Positions 49,814 to 57,904 of a stretch of DNA of 64,000 nt are shown here, piece after piece (the stretch's first letter is position 1; every line of letters begins with the position of its first letter). Origin of the DNA: a virus; IMG/VR virus record IMGVR_UViG_3300031111_000012, positions 1 to 64,000 of that record; one strand, written 5' to 3'. The notes under the pieces are model-generated. The model made no database searches. It worked only from the letters and a program-made list of their open reading frames with translations, and was not told where the DNA came from. A program made the position numbers and the translations under genes.

Positions 49814-50719
49814 TTACTCAATGTCCTTCAGTATGTTCCGCGTCATCATGGACTGCACCGTAGTGAGGGCTTCGTTCCACTCATCGGATTGGTGCAGTGC
49901 ATCGATCAACTGCCCGTAGTGTTGCTCAGTAACCGTAGTCCTTTTACTCATACTACGGTTAAGGGTACCTACCTTATCCATCAGGCGCTTAAGGGTACTG
50001 CCGCAGAGGTTCAATTGACCCTCCACCATCTTCACCATGGAACACTGGGATTGGGCGTAGTCCTCGGCTGCCTTCTTCTCCGACAAGCAGGCCATTACCT
50101 CCTGTTGACTATCAGACAACGTCGTTTCTGCTTGTTCGATCTTTTCGTAAAGATCCTGCACCAAGGCATTGAGGCGGTGGATTTCCTCCTGCTGCTCCTT
50201 CAAGCGTTCCTCGTTCTTCACTGCAGAGTACGCCGGGTTGAGCTTTTCGTGATCAGCAGCAGCCTTATCCTCGTGATCAGCAGCAAACGTCTCCGATATT
50301 GAGCGTGTAAAGGAATCCTTACCTTCTCCCTCAGAGGTGTCCGGCGCAGGCCCTGCAAAATCCTCGAGAATTTGTGTGGGGCTCCAACCTTTCAGGGCTT
50401 CCTTGAGGGGAGTAGTTGGCTCTACCTCGATCTCCCCCAAGCAACCCAGGTACTCAATATCCTTGATGCACCCAGTGGGGATGGAAATATAACCGGTAAC
50501 CTGGTCCTCCCCACCCAGGTCCTCCAGGCCTTCGTGTACATGGGGAACGATGAGCTTCTCAGTATCCCCATCAACCATCAGGTACCCAATGCTCTCATGC
50601 TGGGTAGTGAATTTGGGTTTGCGGAAGGCATCCAGTACCTCCTGCATAGCCTCCCACTGGCCATTGCTACCAATGCTGTCAACCCAGGTAACTTTTACGA
50701 TCGGATAGATACTACTCAT
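49814..50719 (-). CDS. Hypothetical protein with central coiled coil
   Basis: A 301-residue acidic protein. Residues about 165-225 are predicted coiled coil (RLKEQQEEIHRLNALVQDLYEKIEQAE). The N-terminal 110 residues look alpha/beta. Function unknown. It follows a short gene with AGGAG. Confidence 0.68.
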   Translation of the reverse strand: MSSIYPIVKVTWVDSIGSNGQWEAMQEVLDAFRKPKFTTQHESIGYLMVDGDTEKLIVPHVHEGLEDLGGEDQVTGYISIPTGCIKDIEYLGCLGEIEVEPTTPLKEALKGWSPTQILEDFAGPAPDTSEGEGKDSFTRSISETFAADHEDKAAADHEKLNPAYSAVKNEERLKEQQEEIHRLNALVQDLYEKIEQAETTLSDSQQEVMACLSEKKAAEDYAQSQCSMVKMVEGQLNLCGSTLKRLMDKVGTLNRSMSKRTTVTEQHYGQLIDALHQSDEWNEALTTVQSMMTRNILKDIE

Positions 50720-50731
50720 TTGCGCTAGCTC

Positions 50732-50980
50732 CTAATTGAGGTTCTTTGGTTGGGGGAAGTGGATTTCACCATTTCCCATGAGGTTGTAGTATACCTTCCC
50801 TACCTTCCACTCACCAGTACGCACCATGTGCTCCTGGTTTGCGTTGTACGGCAGCAAATCCCCATCCTCATCGATGAAGACAGGAAAAACAAAATGGTTG
50901 AGTGTTGGGTCCGCGGAAACTTGCATCAGCTCCCCATCGTAAGGACCTCCGACTGCTTTTCTCGTTACAAGTTGGCGCAT
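50732..50980 (-). CDS. Hypothetical small protein
   Basis: An 82-residue beta-rich protein. GGPYDGELMQV near the N-terminus is a pattern found in small phage proteins of unknown function. AAGGAGGG lies before the start. Confidence 0.6.
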   Translation of the reverse strand: MRQLVTRKAVGGPYDGELMQVSADPTLNHFVFPVFIDEDGDLLPYNANQEHMVRTGEWKVGKVYYNLMGNGEIHFPQPKNLN

Positions 50981-50991
50981 GCTAGCCCTCC

Positions 50992-51189
50992 TTACTTAAT
51001 CGTGTCAGATTTACTACTGCGGTGTTCGTCATCCCAATACGCCTGGTCAAGCAACCATTGTGGGCATGCCTGCAGTGCCCTAGCCCTTCGGGTTCTTAGG
51101 TCCTCTGCCTGCTTCGTATTGTAATCAGGATGACGAAAGTCATAGGTCCACTGCAGATGCCTATCAGGATTTAAGGAAAGCCTTACCAT
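50992..51189 (-). CDS. Hypothetical small protein
   Basis: A 65-residue charged protein (RTRRARALQACPQWL). Closely packed between neighbours. No family recognised. Confidence 0.55.
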   Translation of the reverse strand: MVRLSLNPDRHLQWTYDFRHPDYNTKQAEDLRTRRARALQACPQWLLDQAYWDDEHRSSKSDTIK

Positions 51190-51191
51190 CC

Positions 51192-51479
51192 TTAACTTCC
51201 ATTAATCGTATTCGGAGTATCCGGGATTATGTAGATAGCTACCTTATAGGATTTTCCTGCAACCCTATAGGAAGGACATACGCTTGTAGTTGCAACAAGC
51301 GCTTCCTTAAGCCCTTCCTGAGGAAGGCAGGAATCAATTGCTGCCACGAGGAAAAAGGAAGCAGGTGCGAGCTTTTCGTCATTAGGATTTTTGAGTGCAG
51401 CCTGTAGGGCCCTGCTAAGGTTATCCCCTGCAGTCTCTAGGTAGTCCTCAATAGGACGATTCGGGTTGGAAGTTGGCAT
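51192..51479 (-). CDS. Hypothetical protein
   Basis: A 95-residue protein with an N-terminal helical region (EDYLETAGDNLSRALQAAL). GAAGGAG precedes the ATG. It follows intergenic cassette B. No family recognised. Confidence 0.6.
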   Translation of the reverse strand: MPTSNPNRPIEDYLETAGDNLSRALQAALKNPNDEKLAPASFFLVAAIDSCLPQEGLKEALVATTSVCPSYRVAGKSYKVAIYIIPDTPNTINGS

Positions 51480-51489
51480 CTAAATCTCC

Positions 51490-51551
51490 TTCGCGCGCCT
51501 GCGCATGAATAAACCTTAGCCTCTATACCCTAAAGGGTATATAGAGGCTAA
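51490..51551 (-). repeat. Intergenic cassette B: TAAA-loop hairpin plus GC-rich leader
   Basis: A long hairpin at 51516-51551 (TTAGCCTCTATACCC with GGGTATATAGAGGCTAA, loop TAAA) is followed on the minus strand by GCGCAGGCGCGCGAAGGAG, the end of which is the ribosome binding site of the next gene. Same order and core words as at 17826-17898. Confidence 0.6.
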
Positions 51552-51565
51552 ATAAGGTAGGTTTG

Positions 51566-52054
51566 TTAGTTACGGAAAATCCAAGCGGAACGAATGACTA
51601 CCTTATCGATATTTTTGGAAGCTGCCTTAAGGTTTGGTGCAGCAGGATCCCACACTTGGGATCCGTCGAAGTAGACCATGTGGTACCCATCTTCCCTGAA
51701 GGTATCGATCATAAGCATTGCATTAAACCTGCTTGCAATGAGGTACCCCTTGAGTTCCTTTTCAGTGTAGAGGCTGCCTGACATCCACCTTTCCCTGAGT
51801 ACCCTTTCCTCAGGAGGCAGTGAGGTTACCAGGTGTTCCTTTGTCACCTCGTATTGGTACGGCATTCCCAACGCGTTCAGCAGGAAGAAAATCTCGGGCT
51901 CTGAAATTCCCTTAGGAATGTTTGTGTCCTTGAGGTGGTCCTCTGGTTTATGGATAAGTGAGCCCCGCACCTCTTCCTCAGAGAAACCTGAGGCCATCCT
52001 TATACATGCAATTACGCAATCCGCGTTTGTACGTTGACCAATAAACTCCTGCAT
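51566..52054 (-). CDS. C39-like cysteine peptidase
   Basis: A 162-residue protein. DCVIACIRMASG near residue 12 supplies the Cys, EDGYHMVYFDG near 126 the His and WDPAAP near 138 the Asp of a papain-like C39 peptidase. There is no export signal or ABC domain, so it would act inside the cell. Substrate unknown. Confidence 0.65.
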   Translation of the reverse strand: MQEFIGQRTNADCVIACIRMASGFSEEEVRGSLIHKPEDHLKDTNIPKGISEPEIFFLLNALGMPYQYEVTKEHLVTSLPPEERVLRERWMSGSLYTEKELKGYLIASRFNAMLMIDTFREDGYHMVYFDGSQVWDPAAPNLKAASKNIDKVVIRSAWIFRN

Positions 52055-52100
52055 TTTTAGCAGCTCCCAGCAATCTACCCTTCTAATTCAGCTTGAAACC

Positions 52101-52475
52101 TTAGCGGACCCGCTGCCTCCGCTTGCCTCCGCTGCGTTCACGCTTTTTGCTTGCGCTGGTAGCGCGGGGCTTAAGAGGAACGCGCCTGCGCGCTGCGGTC
52201 TTTTTCTCGGTGCGCGGGCTTACGCTAACAGGAAGTGGATTATCCACGTTTATGGAATCGGGCAGGATACCCAGGGCCTCCATCAGGGCAACCAAGTGCT
52301 CAACCTGGATCATGGTGGCAACAGGAGACCAAAAGATGCGGCCATCGCTTTCCTTCAATTCGGGAGTAAGGATTGAGTTGTAGGAATCCCCCATACCGCG
52401 CAGGCCAGCCCCTACCCAAATACTGGTTGCAATTTCACGCAGCGCTTCGATATCGATGTTTTCGTCACTCTTCAC
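52101..52475 (-). CDS. Hypothetical protein with basic RVPLK tail
   Basis: A 124-residue protein. I chose GTG at 52475 because AAGGAG lies seven bases upstream, inside the end of the NrdR-like gene. Residues 1-85 are helical; the last 35 are basic and contain RRRVPLKP and end RRQRVR. Function unknown. Confidence 0.65.
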   Translation of the reverse strand: MKSDENIDIEALREIATSIWVGAGLRGMGDSYNSILTPELKESDGRIFWSPVATMIQVEHLVALMEALGILPDSINVDNPLPVSVSPRTEKKTAARRRVPLKPRATSASKKRERSGGKRRQRVR

Positions 52476-52872
52476 GATCGGTCTCCTTGAAAATGTTCCT
52501 CGGTATGGGCTCGTTTGGATCAACCAAACCCATAAGTATTCGTAACTGGTTGAACATAGAATCGGAGGCCATAACCGCACGGGAAAACCTTACAACTCGG
52601 AATTTGAGTTTCATCAGTTCCGAAAAGGCCTCTTGGTGAACCTCCAGGGTAGCGAACTTCTTACCGCAGGTGAGGCACTCGCGACTCCTCCTTATTCCGG
52701 ATCCTAGGGCATTGTTGCGCTTTCGGAAGCGGGTGGATACAACTCTGCTTCTGCCGCTACTGCAATGCGGGCAAGACATGCTGCCGCTTGCCTCTGCATC
52801 CTCCGCCAGGGCACGCTTTACTTCCGCGGTAAGTGGAAAGCCTAGCGCGGGCTTTTTAGCTGGTGGTTTCAT
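52465..52872 (-). CDS. NrdR-like zinc-ribbon protein
   Basis: A 135-residue protein. Residues about 34-80 match the NrdR zinc ribbon: CPHCSSGRSRVVSTRF then IRRSRECLTCGKKFATLEV. NrdR represses ribonucleotide reductase genes through this DNA-binding ribbon and an ATP-cone. The ATP-cone is not seen; a different 55-residue tail follows. It may regulate host nrd operons without nucleotide control, or be an unrelated zinc protein. Confidence 0.7.
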   Translation of the reverse strand: MKPPAKKPALGFPLTAEVKRALAEDAEASGSMSCPHCSSGRSRVVSTRFRKRNNALGSGIRRSRECLTCGKKFATLEVHQEAFSELMKLKFRVVRFSRAVMASDSMFNQLRILMGLVDPNEPIPRNIFKETDREE

Positions 52873-53291
52873 TTTAGTTTTACTCTCCTGGTAGGCAGTT
52901 TTGTTGATCCCTTACTCCTCCGGGATTTCAGGGGCTTACTTTTGCTGAGGCTTAAGTCCCTCTCCTCCCCATCAACAACCAGACGGTGGTCGTTGGAGTA
53001 GTCCTCCTGATAGGTGTGGTGTCCAAGCCCAGCAGCCCTGGTATACAGGCCGTAGTTTTGTTGCGTGAGCATAAGCAGCAGGTACGCAACATCATAGGGG
53101 ATTTCAAAGGTACCCTTGCCTCGGATTGAAACTGCGTTGGAACCCTTCGGATCAACCAAGGCAGCTACCTGAACCTCAACGTCCGAGGCTAGGCAATCCT
53201 CGTAGTGCTCCTTTGATTCAAGGTGACCTTCTAAGCCCTCAAACAGGTCCCTGTTATCCCCAGGGGCTAGTAAGCGTGTACGTTTAGCCAT
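52869..53291 (-). CDS. Hypothetical protein with RVKLK tail
   Basis: A 140-residue protein of unknown function. The body has a beta-strand and helix mix (GTFEIPYDVAYLLLMLTQQN). The end is basic and closes with LPTRRVKLK. It overlaps the NrdR-like gene by four bases and follows SbcC. Confidence 0.68.
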   Translation of the reverse strand: MAKRTRLLAPGDNRDLFEGLEGHLESKEHYEDCLASDVEVQVAALVDPKGSNAVSIRGKGTFEIPYDVAYLLLMLTQQNYGLYTRAAGLGHHTYQEDYSNDHRLVVDGEERDLSLSKSKPLKSRRSKGSTKLPTRRVKLK

Positions 53292-53294
53292 AGT

Positions 53295-55103
53295 TCAGTA
53301 AACCTTCTCAATAAAGCTTCCTTGAGTGTCCCTTACAACCTTCCACGATCCTGTGAAGTTGCCTGATAATGTTCGGTGATCGCAAAGCCAAATAACCTTG
53401 CGTTCTCTAACGGCCCTTTCGCGCAGCACCTCTACCAGCTGTTCAACACCTTCGGGGCTCAACCAATTTGTAGGTTCATCCCAAGCCTCTACTTGCAGCT
53501 TTGATCCGGTTTCCGCTGCAATCAGTTCTGATAGTGCTATAGCACCAGCTAAGCGCAATCGTTGAGACTCCCCACCACTCCAGGACTCCCAGGGTACCTT
53601 CTCCTCGGACAGTGGAGCCTTTACTAGCACCTCAAGCCTTGCTGAGGTTGCATCCCCTTTTTTGTTTATACGCTTAGTTGAAAAGGTAAGCTCCCAGTCA
53701 CCAAGCCCTATGGTATGCAGCACGGAGTTTACCACCCGCTGCAATTGCCCTAAGGCATCCTCCATAAGCATAAGGCGAAGCTCGCGGAATCCCGTTACCC
53801 AAAACTTGGCAAACTGATAGCGATCCCTCAAATCCGCACCATTTATTTCAAGGTTTGAGAGTTGCCGTCTAAGGCTACGATAGCGTGCCTCTAGTGCTGC
53901 TATTTTGTCCTGGCGTTTGGATTCCCAGCTAGCAATGGTACTTAGGTTGGACTCCTTTTCCCTTATTGAAGCGGACACCTCAACTAGGCGATCTTCAAGG
54001 GAACCAAGGGCTTTATCACTAGCGCTTAGGCTGCTTTCAAGCTTCCGTATCTTTGAGCTGATAGCCCTACTATTTTCGGTGAGGGTTGCAATGGAAGCAT
54101 CGATACCTTGCATCTCGTCCCAATAATCCTGCATACGCACCATAAGGCGAGTGGTTTCTGATTCTCTATGCATTCTGCTGAGGTGTTGTCCGCAGGTTGG
54201 GCAGTTACCCTTGGATTGCTCAAACATCTTGAGCTGTTTTTCGTCTGCCTCAATACGCAGCGACAGTTCCTGCTTTCTTCTTTGTAGGTTATCCTTAGCC
54301 TCTCTATGCTCTGAAAGTTCACCTTCTAGCTCCTCAATTGCATCGGGAAGATGCTCGGACTTCTTAACTGCTTTATCTATCCGATTTAGAAGTCCTTGTT
54401 TTGAGGTTTCCAACTTCTTAAGGTCCCGCTTGAGTGCTGACTCTTCCTCCTTAATCCCTATGGATTCAGGCTCCAAGTCCTCTAGTTGCCTAACGGTATT
54501 CCCGAAGTCCCCCTCAACCCTGCCAAGCTCGTGATAGTTATCGCGCTCCTCTCTAGCTAGGTCCGAGGCGTAGGCACCAGCTGCCTTGCTATAGTCAAGG
54601 TATACGTTGAGCCCTAAAGCGCTGCATAGTACTGCTTCCTTCTTAGTAGGATCTAAGTCAAGGAAGGTGTCGTTGAATTGACCAAAGACAACAGAGTTGA
54701 GGAACGAGGGATACTCCATCCCTATAAGGCGCTCAAGTTGTGGTTGCTCTATGTTTTTATTTCCACGATCGCCTACAAGCATCAAGGAATTGGGCTTCCA
54801 GGTACGGCGAATAGTAATAACTTTACCCTTGGCCTCTACAGTAAGTTGCACCATTACACCACCAGGCTTTTTACTACGCCAGCTGCTTATGTCCCCCGCC
54901 TTCAAGCCCCTTACTGTTTTGCCATATAGGCACCAGCAAACAGCATCCCATAGGGTTGACTTACCTACAGCATTGGCACCTAGCTCAGGCTTCTCGCGGT
55001 TTTCCCCTGTCATGTAGTAAACACCAGGCTGCCTTGGAAATAGGAAAGTCTGGTGCCTATGAAAGCCCTTAAATTTTTCTAGGGTAATTTTAGAAAATCT
55101 CAT
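53295..55103 (-). CDS. SbcC/gp46-like ATPase subunit
   Basis: A 602-residue SMC-type ATPase. Walker A GANAVGKSTLWDA near residue 43, zinc hook CPTC near 310, signature WSGGESQRLRLAG near 508 and Walker B-like EAWDEPTNWLS near 537, with long coiled coils between. With the SbcD-like protein it would process DNA ends and hairpins for recombination. Confidence 0.88.
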   Translation of the reverse strand: MRFSKITLEKFKGFHRHQTFLFPRQPGVYYMTGENREKPELGANAVGKSTLWDAVCWCLYGKTVRGLKAGDISSWRSKKPGGVMVQLTVEAKGKVITIRRTWKPNSLMLVGDRGNKNIEQPQLERLIGMEYPSFLNSVVFGQFNDTFLDLDPTKKEAVLCSALGLNVYLDYSKAAGAYASDLAREERDNYHELGRVEGDFGNTVRQLEDLEPESIGIKEEESALKRDLKKLETSKQGLLNRIDKAVKKSEHLPDAIEELEGELSEHREAKDNLQRRKQELSLRIEADEKQLKMFEQSKGNCPTCGQHLSRMHRESETTRLMVRMQDYWDEMQGIDASIATLTENSRAISSKIRKLESSLSASDKALGSLEDRLVEVSASIREKESNLSTIASWESKRQDKIAALEARYRSLRRQLSNLEINGADLRDRYQFAKFWVTGFRELRLMLMEDALGQLQRVVNSVLHTIGLGDWELTFSTKRINKKGDATSARLEVLVKAPLSEEKVPWESWSGGESQRLRLAGAIALSELIAAETGSKLQVEAWDEPTNWLSPEGVEQLVEVLRERAVRERKVIWLCDHRTLSGNFTGSWKVVRDTQGSFIEKVY

Positions 55104-56218
55104 TTCTTAGAAGCCTTCAGTATTTCAGCACCCACTTCAGTGCATAGCTCAGTGAGTTGGGCCTTATCCGCAAAAACCCTAAGGGCTTGCTCAGCACTCC
55201 GATAACTACTGCCTAGTGCCTCTGCGGCCCCTAGTAAGTCTTCATCATCCTCGGCAGCCTCCAGTAAAGGCACCCTAACAATGCTTCTCTCCTTAACTCC
55301 GCCGTGCACAAGGAACCCGTGATCGTCACAGGCCTTCAGAATCAACGAACGGGCTATGCGCCAATCCTCGGGGTCCTTTGAGCTACCCGAAAGTTCCACG
55401 CTAACATGGTCACCTTCAGTAAGGTCCCAACGATCGACAAGATCCTCGAAGGTTTCTATGTATCTTGTTAGCGGCAGTTTAAGGCTTGCGCGCTTTACTG
55501 TTGTAGGAAGCGTAAAAGTATTCCACGTAACCTCACCTCTATCCTTGGTTACGAGTAGAAACCGCCCCTCGTACACATCACCAAAATGCACCCCGTACGG
55601 AGTTCCTATATAAGTAATAGGACCTAGCTGTTGAGGTACATGAATGTCCCCACTAAAGCATACCGCATTGAGATTTCGGAACATCTTGAAACTACTACCT
55701 GGAAGTTTCGATCCATTGCTAGCCTTAGCTCCGTTGAAGGTTTCGTGCATGATAATCACGTCACTATCCTTCAGGTACTGGAAGTTAATATCCTCCCGCT
55801 GCTGCATAGGCTCGTAGGAGTGGGGGATAAGATAGGTGAGGAAACCAGAAAGCAACTGTGTCCTAGGTCTTGTTACTACCTCAACCCCTAGATGCCGTAA
55901 AAAACCGAAGAAGGGGTACTGAGGATCGTTAAGGTGGTCATGGTTACCAACAACCCATACTAACTCACATTTGCAGCGGTCCCTTAGAAGGGTTGCAAGA
56001 GTCATAAAGGAATCCGCTACCCTTTTAACGAATCTCGCCTTATGGTCACTCTTCTTATCCGTTATGTCCCCCGCCACTACAACGGCCAGTATAGGCGTGC
56101 TTGTTTTCACGGAACCAACCACAGCGGACAGTACCCACTCAAACACCTGCCACCTATACTCGTGCTCCGGATTGTCTGTAAGGTGCCAGTCTGTAGTAAG
56201 TAGGATCTGAGCGCTCAC
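55100..56218 (-). CDS. SbcD/gp47-like nuclease subunit
   Basis: A 372-residue metallophosphatase. Motifs TDWHL, VAGDITDKK, VGNHDH and FSGDIHVPQ give the metal ligands. It overlaps the SbcC-like gene by four bases and the RuvC-like gene by four, a tightly coupled recombination operon. Confidence 0.88.
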   Translation of the reverse strand: MSAQILLTTDWHLTDNPEHEYRWQVFEWVLSAVVGSVKTSTPILAVVVAGDITDKKSDHKARFVKRVADSFMTLATLLRDRCKCELVWVVGNHDHLNDPQYPFFGFLRHLGVEVVTRPRTQLLSGFLTYLIPHSYEPMQQREDINFQYLKDSDVIIMHETFNGAKASNGSKLPGSSFKMFRNLNAVCFSGDIHVPQQLGPITYIGTPYGVHFGDVYEGRFLLVTKDRGEVTWNTFTLPTTVKRASLKLPLTRYIETFEDLVDRWDLTEGDHVSVELSGSSKDPEDWRIARSLILKACDDHGFLVHGGVKERSIVRVPLLEAAEDDEDLLGAAEALGSSYRSAEQALRVFADKAQLTELCTEVGAEILKASKK

Positions 56219-56727
56219 TTCAGATGCCTCCGTTGCAGGACAGAGGTATCTCCCGAGTAGGTTTCCATTGCATAGGCTGCAAGCAAACAGGCATCCGCAA
56301 GGTTATGCGCCTTACTCTTGGCAATCCTTCCCCAATCAACTTCAGGGTACCTTTGACTTGCAAGCACCACCGACTTGTCCTTGCCCTTTCGGTTACTCAA
56401 CCCGAAGTGGGCTTGCCATGCCTTTGGTTGGATGAGTCGAAAAGGAATCCGCCGCATCTCAAGAAAGGTTTTCGTCGCGTAGAAGGCTCCCCCAAAGGTA
56501 AAGGCAGCCTGCCTACCTTTCACTGCACCTGAGTTAACCTCCTCAAGCCCTGCAATGAGAATAGGGCCGTGGGTCTGCGCCATAACCCTAAGTGCCGGGA
56601 TGTAAACCTCACCCCGTGCCGAGTGCATTACCGGCATAAAGCTATAAAAGGTTACCCTTCCGGTTTTCCCATCAATAACCACGATTGCACCAGAGATGCC
56701 TGGATCAATCCCCCATATTGTAGGCAT
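56215..56727 (-). CDS. RuvC-like Holliday junction resolvase
   Basis: A 170-residue RNase H-fold protein. Acidic residues in WGIDPGISGAIVV, AGLEEVN and HNLADACLLAAYA fit the RuvC active site. It would resolve branched DNA before packaging. The gene overlaps the RecA-like gene stop. Confidence 0.82.
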   Translation of the reverse strand: MPTIWGIDPGISGAIVVIDGKTGRVTFYSFMPVMHSARGEVYIPALRVMAQTHGPILIAGLEEVNSGAVKGRQAAFTFGGAFYATKTFLEMRRIPFRLIQPKAWQAHFGLSNRKGKDKSVVLASQRYPEVDWGRIAKSKAHNLADACLLAAYAMETYSGDTSVLQRRHLK

Positions 56728-57836
56728 CAGTACTTACTCCTCGTTGGTAGGAACTTGGACTCCGTGGTCTCGTAAAGCTCGATCACGTACTTGCGTGCCA
56801 GTTTCATACGCTCCGGGTCCTCAAGCAGCTTGTTAATATGCACTGCAGTGAACTTGGAAGGAACCCCGATATCCTCAAGGGCATCCTTTGCCTTGATTGA
56901 CTCGAGGTAGGCAACGCAGGCTTCTGCATCCTCCATCCCATAACCGAAGACGATCGGATACTGACACTCCCGGAAAGGTAGCCCTACCTTGTTTTTATCG
57001 TTGCGGGCTCTTATATCAACACCGACAACTCGGGCAACTCCCCCTATCGTTTTCTTGCGCTTTTTCACCTCGGCCAGGACCATAACGAGGGATGCATAGA
57101 AGTCCAAGGCCTTACCACCACTGCGGGTCCACTTCTTACCGAACACCGCGCCTATCTTGTCCCTGATTTGGGAAATGATGATAAGGGTGACGTATCCTGC
57201 CTTTATCTTGCGGACAAGCTTGCGAAACATCTCAGACATCATTTTGGCCTTCTCCTGACCATAGGTAGCCTCGCCGAAGTCCCTCTTTATCTCTGCCTCG
57301 GAGGAAAGGGAGTCCAGGCTGTCCACGATAACGAGACGCTCCACCTTGTCCTCAGCCCCTCGGTCGGCGAGAGCTTCAATAAGGCCCGCCATAGCTTCCA
57401 CGCTTTGGATGTCTTCGTGAAAGTGAATCTTACTTACCGGTATCCCCAGGGCCTCCGCGTAGTCCTTATCGAACGCGGATTCCGCTTCGATATAGTGAGG
57501 CTCACCTTCGGGATAGGTAATGAGGAAGTTTACTACAGCCTCCATTGCCTGCAGTGTCTTGCCTGAGGACCTGTCCCCAATGATGTTGGTAACGCGATGC
57601 AGCGGATACCCGCCACCCATGGTGCAGTCCAAGGGGGTACAGCCCGATGGTATGAACTGTACCCCCTTCTTAATGGCAGAGGCAAAGTAGAGGGATTTCA
57701 GTGCTCCCTCAACTCCCTTTGCCGGTTTGTCTTGGGCCCCCTTGATAGGTCTCCGAACTACCTTCTTGTTGGTAGTTTTCTTTCGTGAAGGGCCGGAGGC
57801 CTTGGCGCCTGTGCGCTTTAATGGCTTTCTTTGCAT
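56727..57836 (-). CDS. RecA/UvsX-like recombinase
   Basis: A 369-residue RecA-family protein. Walker A GDRSSGKT near residue 88, the catalytic Glu region HYIEAESAFDKDYAEALG, Walker B LVIVDSLDSL and a loop RDKIGAVFGKKWTRSGG. The first 35 residues are a basic arm starting QRKPLKRTG. It would drive strand exchange with the gp32-like protein. Confidence 0.88.
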   Translation of the reverse strand: MQRKPLKRTGAKASGPSRKKTTNKKVVRRPIKGAQDKPAKGVEGALKSLYFASAIKKGVQFIPSGCTPLDCTMGGGYPLHRVTNIIGDRSSGKTLQAMEAVVNFLITYPEGEPHYIEAESAFDKDYAEALGIPVSKIHFHEDIQSVEAMAGLIEALADRGAEDKVERLVIVDSLDSLSSEAEIKRDFGEATYGQEKAKMMSEMFRKLVRKIKAGYVTLIIISQIRDKIGAVFGKKWTRSGGKALDFYASLVMVLAEVKKRKKTIGGVARVVGVDIRARNDKNKVGLPFRECQYPIVFGYGMEDAEACVAYLESIKAKDALEDIGVPSKFTAVHINKLLEDPERMKLARKYVIELYETTESKFLPTRSKY

Positions 57837-57853
57837 GCTGATAGTGCTCCAGT

Positions 57854-57875
57854 AAAAAGAGGGCGTCCTTGCCCT
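57854..57875 (-). terminator. Probable terminator after the ssDNA-binding protein gene
   Basis: On the minus strand AGGGC pairs with GCCCT around AAGGAC, followed by CTTTTTAC. It lets the abundant SSB transcript end before the recA gene. Confidence 0.7.
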
Positions 57876-57904
57876 AACAGCGCATACCCAAATTTGCGCA
57901 GGCC

